Part shown: positions 35,580 to 46,200 of the stretch, piece by piece | Layout: each line of letters opens with the position of its first letter | Position numbering within the stretch: the stretch's first letter is position 1 | Origin: Fidelibacterota bacterium | GTDB taxonomy: Bacteria; Fidelibacterota; UBA2242; JAOZSR01 | Reading direction: 5' to 3' | Assembly (NCBI GenBank): GCA_029939575.1 | Contig: JAOZSR010000010.1 | Span: 5,329-60,063, forward strand | Length of the DNA stretch: 54,735 nucleotides | Notes under the pieces: generated by a model | Databases searched by the model: none | The model's input: only the letters and a program-made list of their open reading frames with translations | Told to the model about the DNA's origin: nothing | Position numbers and translations under genes: made by a program

Positions 35580-37619
35580 TTATTTTACCAACATCATCTT
35601 GCGTATTCCGCTATATTCTCCTGCTGAGACTTTGTAGAAATAGACACCGCTGGATAAGGCTCCTGCATCAAAATTGACGGTATGAATTCCAGCTGCCATA
35701 TTCTGATCTACAACTTCATCAACCAATTCCCCATTAACATTAAATATATTTATTTTTACATGTTGAGCTAAGTTAATAGAGTATTTAATTGTTGTTGTCG
35801 GGTTAAATGGATTAGGATAATTGGGAAATATATAAAAATCATTTGCTACAGAAATTTGATCTTTTTCAATTTTGCTGGCTTGGTTTGGATTTCCTTTTGT
35901 TGGCTCGTTGAATTTTTGCCAGATATTTACTCCATCAGGAAACCGCCCCTCACTTTTATCCGGTTGTTGTTGATCAAAATCATAAAAATCCAAACCGGAT
36001 AAACTATCTGAAGCAGTTAACATAATTACATCATCTCCTTCGGAAGAAAAACTAAAGCCCAGAACATCTTCATAAATAACCAGAAATTCACCTGGTTCAA
36101 TGATAGAAATCAATTCAGATGGAAATGTCCATTTGGTATTATTACTTCTCTGATCAGATAAAAAACATCCGGCTAAATCAAAAGACTCTGTTCCCCGATT
36201 ATATAGTTCAATCCAATCATCTACTCCACCTAAAGCGCTGGTAGTTTGGAATTCATTAATACATACAGTAGAAAACAATTCACTGGATTCATTTCCAGTG
36301 CCGGGAGTAGGAGTTGCTAAATATTCGGGAGCAGTACCATCTTCCGGCTTGAATCCTACCGAAATATCCTGGCTCATTCTTCCATATTTCCAGCCATGAA
36401 TTAGTACATTGCCATGGTCAACAGTTTCAAAAAGTGCTATGGCTTCTCCCTGGGAAGACAATTTGAAATCAACATGTAAAATACCCTCTTCGGGATCATT
36501 ATCAGCCCAGAAAATTATATATTCATCAGGTGCGAGATTCAGTTGAGGTAGTTGAAAGGATTTTGATGAACCCATAGAATTACCAACATACATCCCGTTT
36601 AAGTTTACACTTTCTGATCCATAATTATGAATTTCAAACCAATCTTCATAATCACCGTTTTCATCGGTATTGACAGATTTATTCACCGCTAACAATTCGG
36701 TAATTCGAAGTTTTGGTAATGTATGTCCAACAGTATATGCATGGTACTCTGTCGGAGCATTGTTTGGCCAATTATCAGTTTGTCCAATATTATCTGTGGC
36801 TTTAGTAAAATATTTTACCAAAGTACCATCAGTTTGTTCGGATATTACTGCAGTATAAATTGAGTCACCTGCTGCAACATCTTCATTTAAACCATCATCA
36901 TGCATTGGCAGGCTAACATAACCCTGCCCGGTATTCAGAAATAATTCAACTCCGGACAAACCCTCGTTATCAAAAGCAGTAACGGTAATTGTAACTTTAT
37001 CGGAACTGACAGGCAGGCTGACAGAACGTTTCCCATTTTTGCATATTGGCTGAATATTTTGAGTAAAAACACTGTTTTGTTCTCCAGGAGTCCCATTATC
37101 CACAGAACTCGGGTCCCAACTGGCCGGGAGAGAATTATCAGCATTTGGATTGAGAAGTTCTAGTGACGGACCGTTACCATCTGGTGAGCCCGGCCATTCA
37201 CCACCATCATTATAATCAACACTGTTATGCAGATTACCGGAATTATCAAATAAACGAACCATATCACCACCATTACCAAGAGACCAGCCATTGCCATTAT
37301 TATCAAATACATTTGGATTGATATTTGAAACTCCGGCATATTTTGTTGTAAATTGACTCATATCAGCTGCTATCACCAGGTATTCTCCGGCATCTAAGGT
37401 CCAATCAATTATACAATGTGCATGGTCATCATTATCATCAAGAAGATACCAGTTTTGTAAATTTTGAGCAGTTCCGCTCACATTATACAATTCAACGAAT
37501 TCTACATCAGTGCCATCACTGTTATACATAATTTCATTTATTACAATAGAATTGCCGGCTAAGGTTATTTGAAATGCTAAAAAGCTAAAGATTATGTATG
37601 TCGAAATTTGTTTTTTCAT
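35580..37619 (-). CDS. Secreted lamin-tail-domain protein with T9SS sorting domain
   Basis: A 679-residue exported protein. Signal peptide (TYIIFSFLAFQITLAG), then three lamin-tail-like beta domains (about residues 24-165, IVINEIMYNSDGTDVEFVEL; about 300-430, LRITELLAVNKS with EDWFEIHNYGSESVNLNG; about 450-560, VCINEFQTTS with DDWIELYNRG). An Ig-like segment lies between the first two. The final 85 residues are a type A sorting domain (YPNPFNPTTTIKYSIN, INIFNVNGELVDEV, SSGVYFYKVSAGEYSG). Lamin-tail domains are commonly joined to CotH kinases in VTC/DUF4956 clusters; here no CotH kinase domain follows. It is the last tightly linked gene of the VTC operon (28-base gap). Confidence 0.85.
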   Translation of the reverse strand: MKKQISTYIIFSFLAFQITLAGNSIVINEIMYNSDGTDVEFVELYNVSGTAQNLQNWYLLDDNDDHAHCIIDWTLDAGEYLVIAADMSQFTTKYAGVSNINPNVFDNNGNGWSLGNGGDMVRLFDNSGNLHNSVDYNDGGEWPGSPDGNGPSLELLNPNADNSLPASWDPSSVDNGTPGEQNSVFTQNIQPICKNGKRSVSLPVSSDKVTITVTAFDNEGLSGVELFLNTGQGYVSLPMHDDGLNEDVAAGDSIYTAVISEQTDGTLVKYFTKATDNIGQTDNWPNNAPTEYHAYTVGHTLPKLRITELLAVNKSVNTDENGDYEDWFEIHNYGSESVNLNGMYVGNSMGSSKSFQLPQLNLAPDEYIIFWADNDPEEGILHVDFKLSSQGEAIALFETVDHGNVLIHGWKYGRMSQDISVGFKPEDGTAPEYLATPTPGTGNESSELFSTVCINEFQTTSALGGVDDWIELYNRGTESFDLAGCFLSDQRSNNTKWTFPSELISIIEPGEFLVIYEDVLGFSFSSEGDDVIMLTASDSLSGLDFYDFDQQQPDKSEGRFPDGVNIWQKFNEPTKGNPNQASKIEKDQISVANDFYIFPNYPNPFNPTTTIKYSINLAQHVKINIFNVNGELVDEVVDQNMAAGIHTVNFDAGALSSGVYFYKVSAGEYSGIRKMMLVK

Positions 37620-37647
37620 TATTTTTGCTCCACAATTAGTATAGTTA

Positions 37648-38430
37648 TTATTTGTCTAAATGAAATTTGGGGATTCTTCCATCATCAGAGGAACCGAAAA
37701 GGGAATCTATACCATAACAGTATTTGGAAAATCCCCGTTGCATAAGGTTAAATTTGCGTATTAATTCAACTGCCCAAAATGGTACATTATTTTCTACTTT
37801 TATTTCCAGAATAACCGGAGAATCAAAATGTCTTGTTGTAATAGGATCATCATAATAAGACATGTCCTGTTCTTTATAGTTTAACCCAACATTACCATAA
37901 GTCTGGCGACAACAGAGATTGCGATCAAAGGTAACACGACCATATTCTTCTAATTCAGTAACATAGGGTTCACGAAAATAGCGGACATGAAGGACTGAAT
38001 GAGCATTGTGCCAATAAACAATATTATCAAAAGTATCCAGACGTTTATTGATCATAGGAGGCTCTGGATTTACATTTTCCAGAGTAAATAGACTGTGCCA
38101 GTCTTCTATTGGTAAATAGTATCTCTTTTTCCAGACAACACTTGCGATTTTGTATTTGATTTCAGGCCAGATAAAATCTGTTGCGGCTTCTCCATAAAAA
38201 CGCGCCCTCGCTTTGTAACGATTTGTTTTTTTATATTTTGTATCATAATAAAATTTAAAATCAGAAGTGTCAAAATATAAATTATTTACAATATATCCCT
38301 TTTCACCTTCAGGAACATTTTTATCCATAGAACAAATATCTTTTATATAATCACGAATTTCCAGAGCCATCTGTTCTGAAATTGTGTATTTCAGTTCATA
38401 GCGCCTGATCTCGCTCAGGTTTTTTGACAT
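37648..38430 (-). CDS. VTC-domain protein (polyphosphate polymerase-like)
   Basis: A 260-residue cytoplasmic protein made of a single VTC domain, a triphosphate-tunnel-type barrel that in yeast Vtc4 makes polyphosphate from ATP. Tunnel-lining basic and acidic positions are present in order: RRYELKYTI, NNLYFDTSDF, NRYKARARFYG, WPEIKYK, VVWKKRYY, VTFDRNL, PVILEIKVENNVPFW and the C-terminal RGFSKYCYG. The pattern of alternating Arg/Lys (KARAR) and Glu (EIKVE) fits a catalytically competent enzyme. It starts four bases after a TolC-type gene and belongs to an operon with DUF4956 and an HlyD-like fusion, so polymer export is a reasonable idea (inference). Confidence 0.9.
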   Translation of the reverse strand: MSKNLSEIRRYELKYTISEQMALEIRDYIKDICSMDKNVPEGEKGYIVNNLYFDTSDFKFYYDTKYKKTNRYKARARFYGEAATDFIWPEIKYKIASVVWKKRYYLPIEDWHSLFTLENVNPEPPMINKRLDTFDNIVYWHNAHSVLHVRYFREPYVTELEEYGRVTFDRNLCCRQTYGNVGLNYKEQDMSYYDDPITTRHFDSPVILEIKVENNVPFWAVELIRKFNLMQRGFSKYCYGIDSLFGSSDDGRIPKFHLDK

Positions 38431-38434
38431 TCAC

Positions 38435-39784
38435 TTAATCCTGAATATTTAAGCATTCATTACTTTCAATACCAATGGCCAAAAATAAATCGATTAATGC
38501 GTACATAACATCTTTTTTCTTCTCAAACAGTATTTTTTGTGTTTCAATGGCAGTTAACTCCATTTCTAAAACTTCATCAGGAAACAAGGTTTCATGCTGT
38601 TTTGCCTGATCAATAACTTCATTTACATTTATAAGCATTTCATCAGCATTTTTTTTGAAATCTCTCCATTCTATAAAAAGATCTCTGTATATGATATATG
38701 CCGACCGAACTTCTTCTGCAATAGATTCCTGTATGGCACTTAATTCTCCCTGTTTTTTTGTTACGGCTAATTTTGTTGCCTTGATATTACCGCGGTTCCA
38801 ATTGAAAATCGGCAAGCTAATCCCGACAGAAAATTCTTTCCATTTATCTCCATCATTTTGTTTATGATATGAGTATTCTGCAAAATTTATCCAGGGAACT
38901 AATTTAAATTTTTCCATATTTTTTTTCCGAATTGCCAATGCAATTTTATTTTGTACAAGTCTAATTTCCGGACGATATTGATACGCTAATGATATTAACG
39001 TGTCAAGATCCTGTGTTACAGCCGGCATTTCATTGGTTAATAATAAAGAATTTTCCGCAATACCACTTCGTCTTGCTAATATCCGACGGGCTAATTTTTG
39101 ATTTTGCACAGTTTGTGTGTAATTGGTTTTTGATTCTGCGTGCCACATTTTAGCCTTGGTAAAATAAACTACAGAGCGATTCCCAAGATTTACCATTTGT
39201 TCAATAATCTTAATACGTTCATTTTCTTTCTCAACTCGTTGTAAGGCAAGGTCAACGAGATTGTCATACATGATTACTTTAGCAAAGTTCTTTTTAATTC
39301 TGGCAATAACTCTTTGTCTGTATTGAAATTCTTCTATTTGTTTTTCAACGATGTTTACCAATGCTTGTTGTTTTTCTTTGCGAATTTCCCCGAGTTCCGG
39401 GAATCGCAAGCGTAAACCTGCTTTGACTTCACTAAAATTATAAGGTAAATCTTCTATGATTTTATCCTTATCAGGATTGTCTAAAGTTTCTTCTCCAAAC
39501 CGAAGTTCCGGGTTTTGTAACCACTGAATAGATTTATAGCGATATTTTGCAATTTCTGTGTTGGTGGTTAAGGATTTTAGTTTATCGCTGTTCTCTAATG
39601 CCGAATTGATTATTTCTTGTTCCGATAATGGAATACCAGATGAGATCTCAACACCTGGCCTACTAATATTATCCGCAGTAGCTGTAACAGTAAAAAAAAG
39701 TATCAGTAAACAAAAATTGGTTATAGATTTCACCATTTTTTTTAACAGGCTGTTTGCCGCATTGTGTCTGGTTTTTGGTTTCAT
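38435..39784 (-). CDS. TolC-family outer-membrane channel (VTC operon)
   Basis: A 449-residue outer-membrane efflux protein with a signal peptide (ITNFCLLILFFTVTATAD), the opening LSEQEIINSALENSDKLKSL, coiled-coil hairpins and the second repeat YRPEIRLVQNKIALAIRKKN with VGISLPIFNWNRG. It is more like CzcC/CusC-type channels than the TolC at 5.3-6.8 kb. Its ATG overlaps the adaptor stop codon (ATGA at 39781-39784), so adaptor and channel are translated in step and probably form one duct. Confidence 0.88.
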   Translation of the reverse strand: MKPKTRHNAANSLLKKMVKSITNFCLLILFFTVTATADNISRPGVEISSGIPLSEQEIINSALENSDKLKSLTTNTEIAKYRYKSIQWLQNPELRFGEETLDNPDKDKIIEDLPYNFSEVKAGLRLRFPELGEIRKEKQQALVNIVEKQIEEFQYRQRVIARIKKNFAKVIMYDNLVDLALQRVEKENERIKIIEQMVNLGNRSVVYFTKAKMWHAESKTNYTQTVQNQKLARRILARRSGIAENSLLLTNEMPAVTQDLDTLISLAYQYRPEIRLVQNKIALAIRKKNMEKFKLVPWINFAEYSYHKQNDGDKWKEFSVGISLPIFNWNRGNIKATKLAVTKKQGELSAIQESIAEEVRSAYIIYRDLFIEWRDFKKNADEMLINVNEVIDQAKQHETLFPDEVLEMELTAIETQKILFEKKKDVMYALIDLFLAIGIESNECLNIQD

Positions 39785-41853
39785 AGTTGATTCCTGTCAA
39801 TATAACAAAAAGCAGGTGTTTCATTGTCATTATCAAACACTATTAAAAATTTCGAATCACTTTGCTGGCATAAACCTTCCGGTTTTTTGCCAGGAAATGT
39901 AAAAATCCTCTCTGCTACTAAACGACCATCAACATAGGAATTAATGCGATGGAATCCTCCAACCTGCTCATCTTTTGCAGTATTTGGATAAGTCGATAAA
40001 GCCCACAAAATGCCTTGATCATCAAACATCAAATCAGAAATACCGGCATATTTTTTTTTGATTTTCCCCAGATTAACCCTACCAAGAACTGTTAATTGAT
40101 TAGGTAATAATTTTTGATTTTGAAAAATACTATCGACATTATCAAGTTTCAGAATAATTGCTCCATTATCCGAAACCGGTTCTTTCAATCCAAAATATAA
40201 AGCATTATTATGATATGTAGCACCTTCAATATTTAAAATAGGTTTTCCATCTTTTGCCAATTGTTCCAAACCAAGTGCAAACAATTGTTCTTTCGAATAG
40301 GAGTTAAGGATTAATGAAAGTAAATATGCTTTCTTCTCTACTATATATTTATTGCCAATAGTTTTCACCTTTAATATTAATTCACGATTGGATGGGCGTT
40401 TATTTTTTTTGCTTATATTTTGAGATGAAATAAGATAAAAATCATTCTCTCCCAAGGGCACAATTGCTTCAAGATCATTTATGGTTTTTATTCCGGACAA
40501 TATAACCATAGATGAATCTATCACCCCATTTTCATCCATAAAAAATAAATAGGGAGCATGATCATTTTTTAAATTTTTAATTCCTGTATCATCACTAATA
40601 ATCAGGTACTTTTTTTTTTCATTTAACCAGGAAATGCCGGAAGGTTCAAAACGTGTTGTTTTAGATAAAGAGGCAGGAACCTCTATATTTTTCACATCGG
40701 GATAATTATTCTTTTGAGTATTTGAATCTTCTCTTCCATTTGCAAAAACAGAAAACAAACCTTTGTTTTTTTTATCTGATAAAACTCTTGATGTGATAAC
40801 TTCGCCGGGAATTAGGAAATGATTTTCCGGCAATTTCACTCTAATTTTACGTGCCCAAATAATTTGACCGCGAAAAAATAATCGGTTACTGGCCTGAGAA
40901 ATTCCAGGATGAATAAAGGTAATAGTACCCTGTGTATCAAATTCTCTTTTCCGTGATGAAAAAATATCTACTTTCGCACCTATAACGGGTAACACACTTG
41001 AGGTCTCGGGAATATAAATATCAACGAAACGAGGAGTTAATTCTTCAACCTTAAGAATAGGAACGAATTCTTCGACAATGTCACCTCTGTAACTAAAAAT
41101 TTCTGTTACATAACCGTCACAAGGCGATGAAATTGTACGTAATTTCAAACGATGTTTAATTTCAGAAATTTGTCTTTGAAGTGATTCTGTGTACTGAATT
41201 TGTTCTGTCAACATAGAATTTGTAAGAGAATCTAAATTTACATCCTTTAGAAGTTTACGTGATTCTTTGGTTTTTTCAAGTTGTTGTTTTTGATTATCAA
41301 AATCTTTACTTTGTTCTTTTAGATAAGCGGCTAAAGCATCTCTCTGAAGAATTAATTCAGACATGTTTCTACTGTGCCCAAGGCCGGCTTCTTCAGCATT
41401 TTTTAATCTTTTTATTTCTACATTTAACCCTACAAGTTCAGTACTTTTTGCTTCAATTTCTGATAAGTTATTTATTATATCTGATGCTTCATTTTCTAAT
41501 TGAAGTGCCGTTTTATACGCAATTATTGAAAATTGTTCATGTTGGCTACCTTCCAAACTCCGGATTTTGTTTAATTCACTTTTCAGTTGATTTAAAGTTG
41601 TTTTTAGATCTGACATATCAAGAATAGCCAAAACCTGGTCTTTTTTTACTTTGTCGCCAATATTAATTAATTCATTATACATTTTACCAGGTTCCTGGGC
41701 TCCGACAAAATGAGATTTTTTCTCCACAACTCCCAGAAATCTTTTATCAATATGCCATTTTCGATAGAGAAAAAAAATGATGAACAAGGAAATTATAAAA
41801 ACAATTGTATAATAATTAAAATTTAGTGTTTGTTTAAATTTTATAATTTTCAT
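39781..41853 (-). CDS. HlyD-like adaptor fused to a putative beta-propeller (phytase/SdiA-regulated-like)
   Basis: A 690-residue protein with two parts. Residues 1-340 form a membrane-fusion protein: anchor helix (TIVFIISLFIIFFLY), lipoyl half (MYNELINIGDKVKKDQVLAI), long coiled coil (about 80-240), second half (SSPCDGYVTEIFSYRGDIVE) and a barrel with LPENHFLIPGEVI. Residues about 360-690 look like a propeller of the esterase-like phytase / SdiA-regulated / DUF3616 type: FEPSGISWLNEKKKYLIISD, NIEGATYHNNALYFGLKEP, ISDLMFDDQGILWAL, KPEGLCQQSDSKFLIVFDND. The EGA/EGL and DxD-like acidic patches recall calcium or phosphate sites. The fusion is unusual. It follows DUF4956 by nine bases. Confidence 0.82.
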   Translation of the reverse strand: MKIIKFKQTLNFNYYTIVFIISLFIIFFLYRKWHIDKRFLGVVEKKSHFVGAQEPGKMYNELINIGDKVKKDQVLAILDMSDLKTTLNQLKSELNKIRSLEGSQHEQFSIIAYKTALQLENEASDIINNLSEIEAKSTELVGLNVEIKRLKNAEEAGLGHSRNMSELILQRDALAAYLKEQSKDFDNQKQQLEKTKESRKLLKDVNLDSLTNSMLTEQIQYTESLQRQISEIKHRLKLRTISSPCDGYVTEIFSYRGDIVEEFVPILKVEELTPRFVDIYIPETSSVLPVIGAKVDIFSSRKREFDTQGTITFIHPGISQASNRLFFRGQIIWARKIRVKLPENHFLIPGEVITSRVLSDKKNKGLFSVFANGREDSNTQKNNYPDVKNIEVPASLSKTTRFEPSGISWLNEKKKYLIISDDTGIKNLKNDHAPYLFFMDENGVIDSSMVILSGIKTINDLEAIVPLGENDFYLISSQNISKKNKRPSNRELILKVKTIGNKYIVEKKAYLLSLILNSYSKEQLFALGLEQLAKDGKPILNIEGATYHNNALYFGLKEPVSDNGAIILKLDNVDSIFQNQKLLPNQLTVLGRVNLGKIKKKYAGISDLMFDDQGILWALSTYPNTAKDEQVGGFHRINSYVDGRLVAERIFTFPGKKPEGLCQQSDSKFLIVFDNDNETPAFCYIDRNQL

Positions 41854-41862
41854 AATAGTTCT

Positions 41863-42540
41863 TTAAACCTCCACTGTTGCTTCTTGATTTATATATGAAA
41901 TGCCTCTGATGTTATTTATTTGTTCTAATTGTTGGATGAGTACCTGATTGGCTGATGGCGTGCTCAGCTTCACCTGATAAGCATAATCAATCACATTACC
42001 TTGAGCAACATTTCGCATTGTTACCAAAACGAATTTCTTTGTATAATTTTGCATAATTTTTGTCACTTGTGAAGAGGCTTCGGGACCAGCTGGTATCTGG
42101 AAACGCACCAGCCCGTCATGTTTTCTTCGGGTACCAAAAGGAGAAATATAAAGAATTATTACAACCAGGGAATAAACCAGAGCGCCAATCACTGCAGTTT
42201 CATAGCTCTGAACACCGCAAGCCACTCCAACTCCAAGTGAAGCGAAGAGAAAAATAAGATCCCGTGGATCTCGTAAATTTGTCCGAAAACGTATAATTGC
42301 CAAGGAACCAACAATACCGATTCCTCTGGCTATATTGTCACCAATCGCTATCATTAACAAACATGAAACAATGCTACCCAAAACCATACTTTGTACTAAT
42401 CCACGGGAGTAAGACAATCCCTGAAAAGTACGTTCATAAACTAAGGCTATAATACTGGATAATGAAAAGGCTAACAGGAAAGATAATAAAGCCACTTGCC
42501 ATTCAATTTGTTCAAAACCATAATTTAGTAAAGTTTGCAT
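41863..42540 (-). CDS. DUF4956 membrane protein
   Basis: A 225-residue inner-membrane protein with about four N-terminal helices and a soluble C-terminal domain from residue 145. The family core IARGIGIVGSLAIIRFRTNL then RDPRDLIFLFASLGVGVACG is present. DUF4956 genes are repeatedly found with VTC-domain genes, often together with CotH kinases, and the family is suspected to be the membrane partner of a bacterial VTC enzyme. It is the first gene of the five-gene operon and faces a 666-bp promoter region. Confidence 0.9.
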   Translation of the reverse strand: MQTLLNYGFEQIEWQVALLSFLLAFSLSSIIALVYERTFQGLSYSRGLVQSMVLGSIVSCLLMIAIGDNIARGIGIVGSLAIIRFRTNLRDPRDLIFLFASLGVGVACGVQSYETAVIGALVYSLVVIILYISPFGTRRKHDGLVRFQIPAGPEASSQVTKIMQNYTKKFVLVTMRNVAQGNVIDYAYQVKLSTPSANQVLIQQLEQINNIRGISYINQEATVEV

Positions 42541-43206
42541 ATTATCTCCTGAAAATTTCTAATCATTTTTTCCCCAAATCTCATTTTTCTATAATACTAA
42601 TAATTTCTTAACATCTCGTGTTATTCTGTTAATTAACATGTTGTTGTGTTTTTGACAATCCTGTTGAATCTTGCAATAAAATTCTCTTCATGAATATTTA
42701 CTTCCATTATTATACAGTTGGAAATCATGCTATCCCCACTTCTATCTGGAATTTATAACAAGTCTGATAATTATTACTATATTTTCCCCTAATTGGCAGG
42801 TTAAACGACTGGTTGTTCAATTCCAAATAACAAATAAAAAAATACTAAAAAGTATCAACAATAGCAAATTAATTTCAAGAGGTAAAATTGATAACATAAG
42901 CAGGTATAATCTGAGGTTACATTATAAAATAAACAAAATCGGACAAAATATTTAATAAAATAACCTATTCAATAAAATAGAGCCATATCCTCTATTATTC
43001 ATAAATTTTTGTTAAATATTAACCTCTAACTTTAGCGGGGAAAAAAATCAACAAACTCATAAACCCAACTTTAGTCAGAAATATTCATATCTTGGATAAA
43101 AATATCAAAATAAAACTAAAATAATTTCCTTGACAGATAAAAAAAATTAAAATAAATTAGTCCAATCTTAGTTACTCATGTCTGAGTTAATAATCTTTGG
43201 AGGGCA
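42541..43206. other. Divergent promoter region, DUF4956 operon / GH13 gene
   Basis: A 666-bp, very AT-rich spacer with no credible reading frame. It contains a small inverted repeat (AATAGAG 42976-42982 facing CTCTATT 42990-42996). The plus strand ends with GGAGGG at 43199-43204 just before the ATG at 43207, an unusually short spacing. Promoters for both operons are expected here; I cannot place them. Confidence 0.5.
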
Positions 43207-46200
43207 ATGAATCGATTCATACTAACAATTTTTATTCTTATCCCAACACTACTTTTTGCTGCAACTGATGTTTATTGGGAACCTGTAAATCCACAACCAG
43301 GTCAAAATTTTACTATATATTACAACCATGATGACAGAGGTGTATTACCGGTAGCAACATCTCCGGTTTATCTACATATAGGATATAATGATTGGCAAAG
43401 TACAAATGATTTTGCTATGTCTGAAACTGGTGATTACCACACTTATACTTATTCAGTTCCCAATGATGCAGAGTCTATTAATTTTGTTTTTACAAATAGC
43501 GCTCAGGACAGTTGGGATAATAATTCCGGTATAAACTGGGACATTCCTCTTAACCATGTTCAATCTCCAACAAACCCAAAACCGAATGAATCATTAACCC
43601 TGACATTATCAAATATAACAAAAGCCGGATCAGTTTACTGGTATATCAAAACTTACGATTACAAACAATTACCAATAGAAGAATACAGACCGGCTTCCAG
43701 TATTATAAGTAATGATCATCATGGGATTGAATCTCCAATGCTTCCAACCGGCACTCCTAATCAATACTCCATTACTTTTCCTGCTTTTAATACCGGAAAG
43801 CAGGTAGTGGATAAAATTTATTATACAATTAATTACAATGATGAAAGTTGGCTTGGAAAAATGCATGAAATCATTTTTCATCATGATGAAAACAATATCA
43901 GTTTTTCCTCTCCGGCAGAAAATACTTTTATAAATAAAAATACAGCGGTTTCTATCGCAGGAACCAGCTCCAATATAGATGAACTTAAAATCTGGGGTGG
44001 ACAGCAACTGCTAACTGAAATTACCGGAACAACTTTTAATTATTCATGGAACCCATCACAAACCCATCCGGAAACCTGTTTTGGGAAATATTGGATTACT
44101 ATCCAGGGTACTAATACATCATCGGGAGAAGTATGCTTTTCCAGAAGATTGATTGATATTGAGGCTAACCCGGTTCAGATATCCTATTCCGGCATTTTAA
44201 ATGATGGCGTAAGTGTAAACGGAAATCAGGCTGTCATTGCACTTTATGCACCAGGAAAAGAATACATCTCTATTTCAGGAAATTTCAATCAGCCCTATAT
44301 TCATGGAAAAATGATGAACAATAATGGTGATGGCTGGTGGTGGTACTCACTTAATCTTTCGCCTGGAAAATATTCTTACCAGTATGAAGTAAAAGATGAT
44401 AACTTTGGATGGACAAAAAGACTTGCCGATCCCTACAGCAAAGAATTGATCTGGAACGTTCCCGGAACAGAAAATGAATCCGGAGATATCAATCTTGCCA
44501 AAAGTGTATTTTATATCGGGACTTCTGATTTTGCATGGACAGATCATTATTACACACCTCCATCAAAAGAAAAATTCATAATCTACGAAACTCATATTGG
44601 TGATTTTTCCGGTGAAGATAACTTTGGAGGCGATTATTCTGATATGCTGGCTAAAGTAGAATCAGGATATTTTAATGATTTAGGTATTAATGCAGTAGAA
44701 ATTATGCCACTTCATGCTTTTGGGGGAGAAATGAGTTGGGGCTACAATCCTGCTTTTTACCTGGCTCCTCCAAATTGTTATGGTACTGTTAATGAATTAA
44801 AAACATTGATCAACAGTTTTCATAATCATGGAATTGGTGTAATTCTGGATGTGGTCTTTAATCATACTTATGGATCATCATCCACTTTTCAACTTTTCCA
44901 TGCGGAAGGATATTACGGCGCTGAAGAATGGCGGACACATCATGATTTCACTAACGATCCTTATTATAAAAACGGAGATTCCGAATGGGGCTACCCCCTG
45001 GATCACAGCAAAAACAAAACAAGGGACCTGATTGATGAAACCCTGGCCTGGTATGTTAGCGAATATCACATTGACGGATTCCGCTTTGACCATCCTCACG
45101 AAATGATCTGGGATAGTTATGATTATGGATTACAGCATTATTCATGGACAGTTAAACAAATCAATAATGATTTATTACTAATTGCCGAAGAAGATAATCC
45201 AACCGGAATAAATAATTCAAACTTTGATTCACAATGGGATTTTTCCGCTTATCATACATTCAAGGAAAACCTCTTTCAAATTGGTGATTGGGGGAATATT
45301 GATAATATTGCCAATGGGATTTATCATGATGGCCATAATAATCATTACGGACCGGTTAAATATACAGAATCCCATGACGAATCCCGTATCATTTATGAGG
45401 GAATGGAATACCAGAATTTTTCCAAAGATTTCGCAGTTAAAAAGTCCAAACTCGGCGCTGCAATAATTTTTACATGCACAGGTATTCCGATGATTTATCA
45501 CGGACAGGAGTTTGGACAAAACGCCCCGAAAAACGGTACTGATCCACAGCCATTGCAATGGGATACACTAAACACCGATTCCGGTGCTGATCTTTTTAAT
45601 TATTATAAAACTTTAATAGAATTACGAAAAAACAGCGAGGCTTTAACCGATTGGAAATTAGAAACAAGACAGAAATTTTTCACCGAAAAATCAATTGTCT
45701 ACTGGCGGAATGGGAATAAAGAAAAATATGTCATCGTCGCAAATTTTGATAATCAAAATCACTCTCTTAATATAGAATTTCCAAATTCAGGAAAATGGAT
45801 TGATGTCATTACTGAGCAGGAAATTAATATCGAGTCTTCATGGTATAGTTCATATCCGCTACCAGCTTCCGAAGCCCGAATTTTCAAATTTATTCCGGAA
45901 GTTTATGTCCCGGGAACTCATAATGACTGGGATCTTGATAATGATAACTTGGCAACAAGAAAAGAGAATTTTGGTGGTGATATTATCTATTACGGTAAAA
46001 CAATCCAGACTGCGGTAGATAATGAGTTTGCTATAGTTTACGGTGATTGGTCAAATAAATGGTGTAACGGATACTGGGTAACGGATTATGATACAAAACA
46101 TGATTTTGGCTGGTCCGGAAATAATGCTATATGGAAAAATTCGCCTAATACATACATCCATCTTAATATCCAAAATCCGGCTGATGCAATTTCAAAAAAT

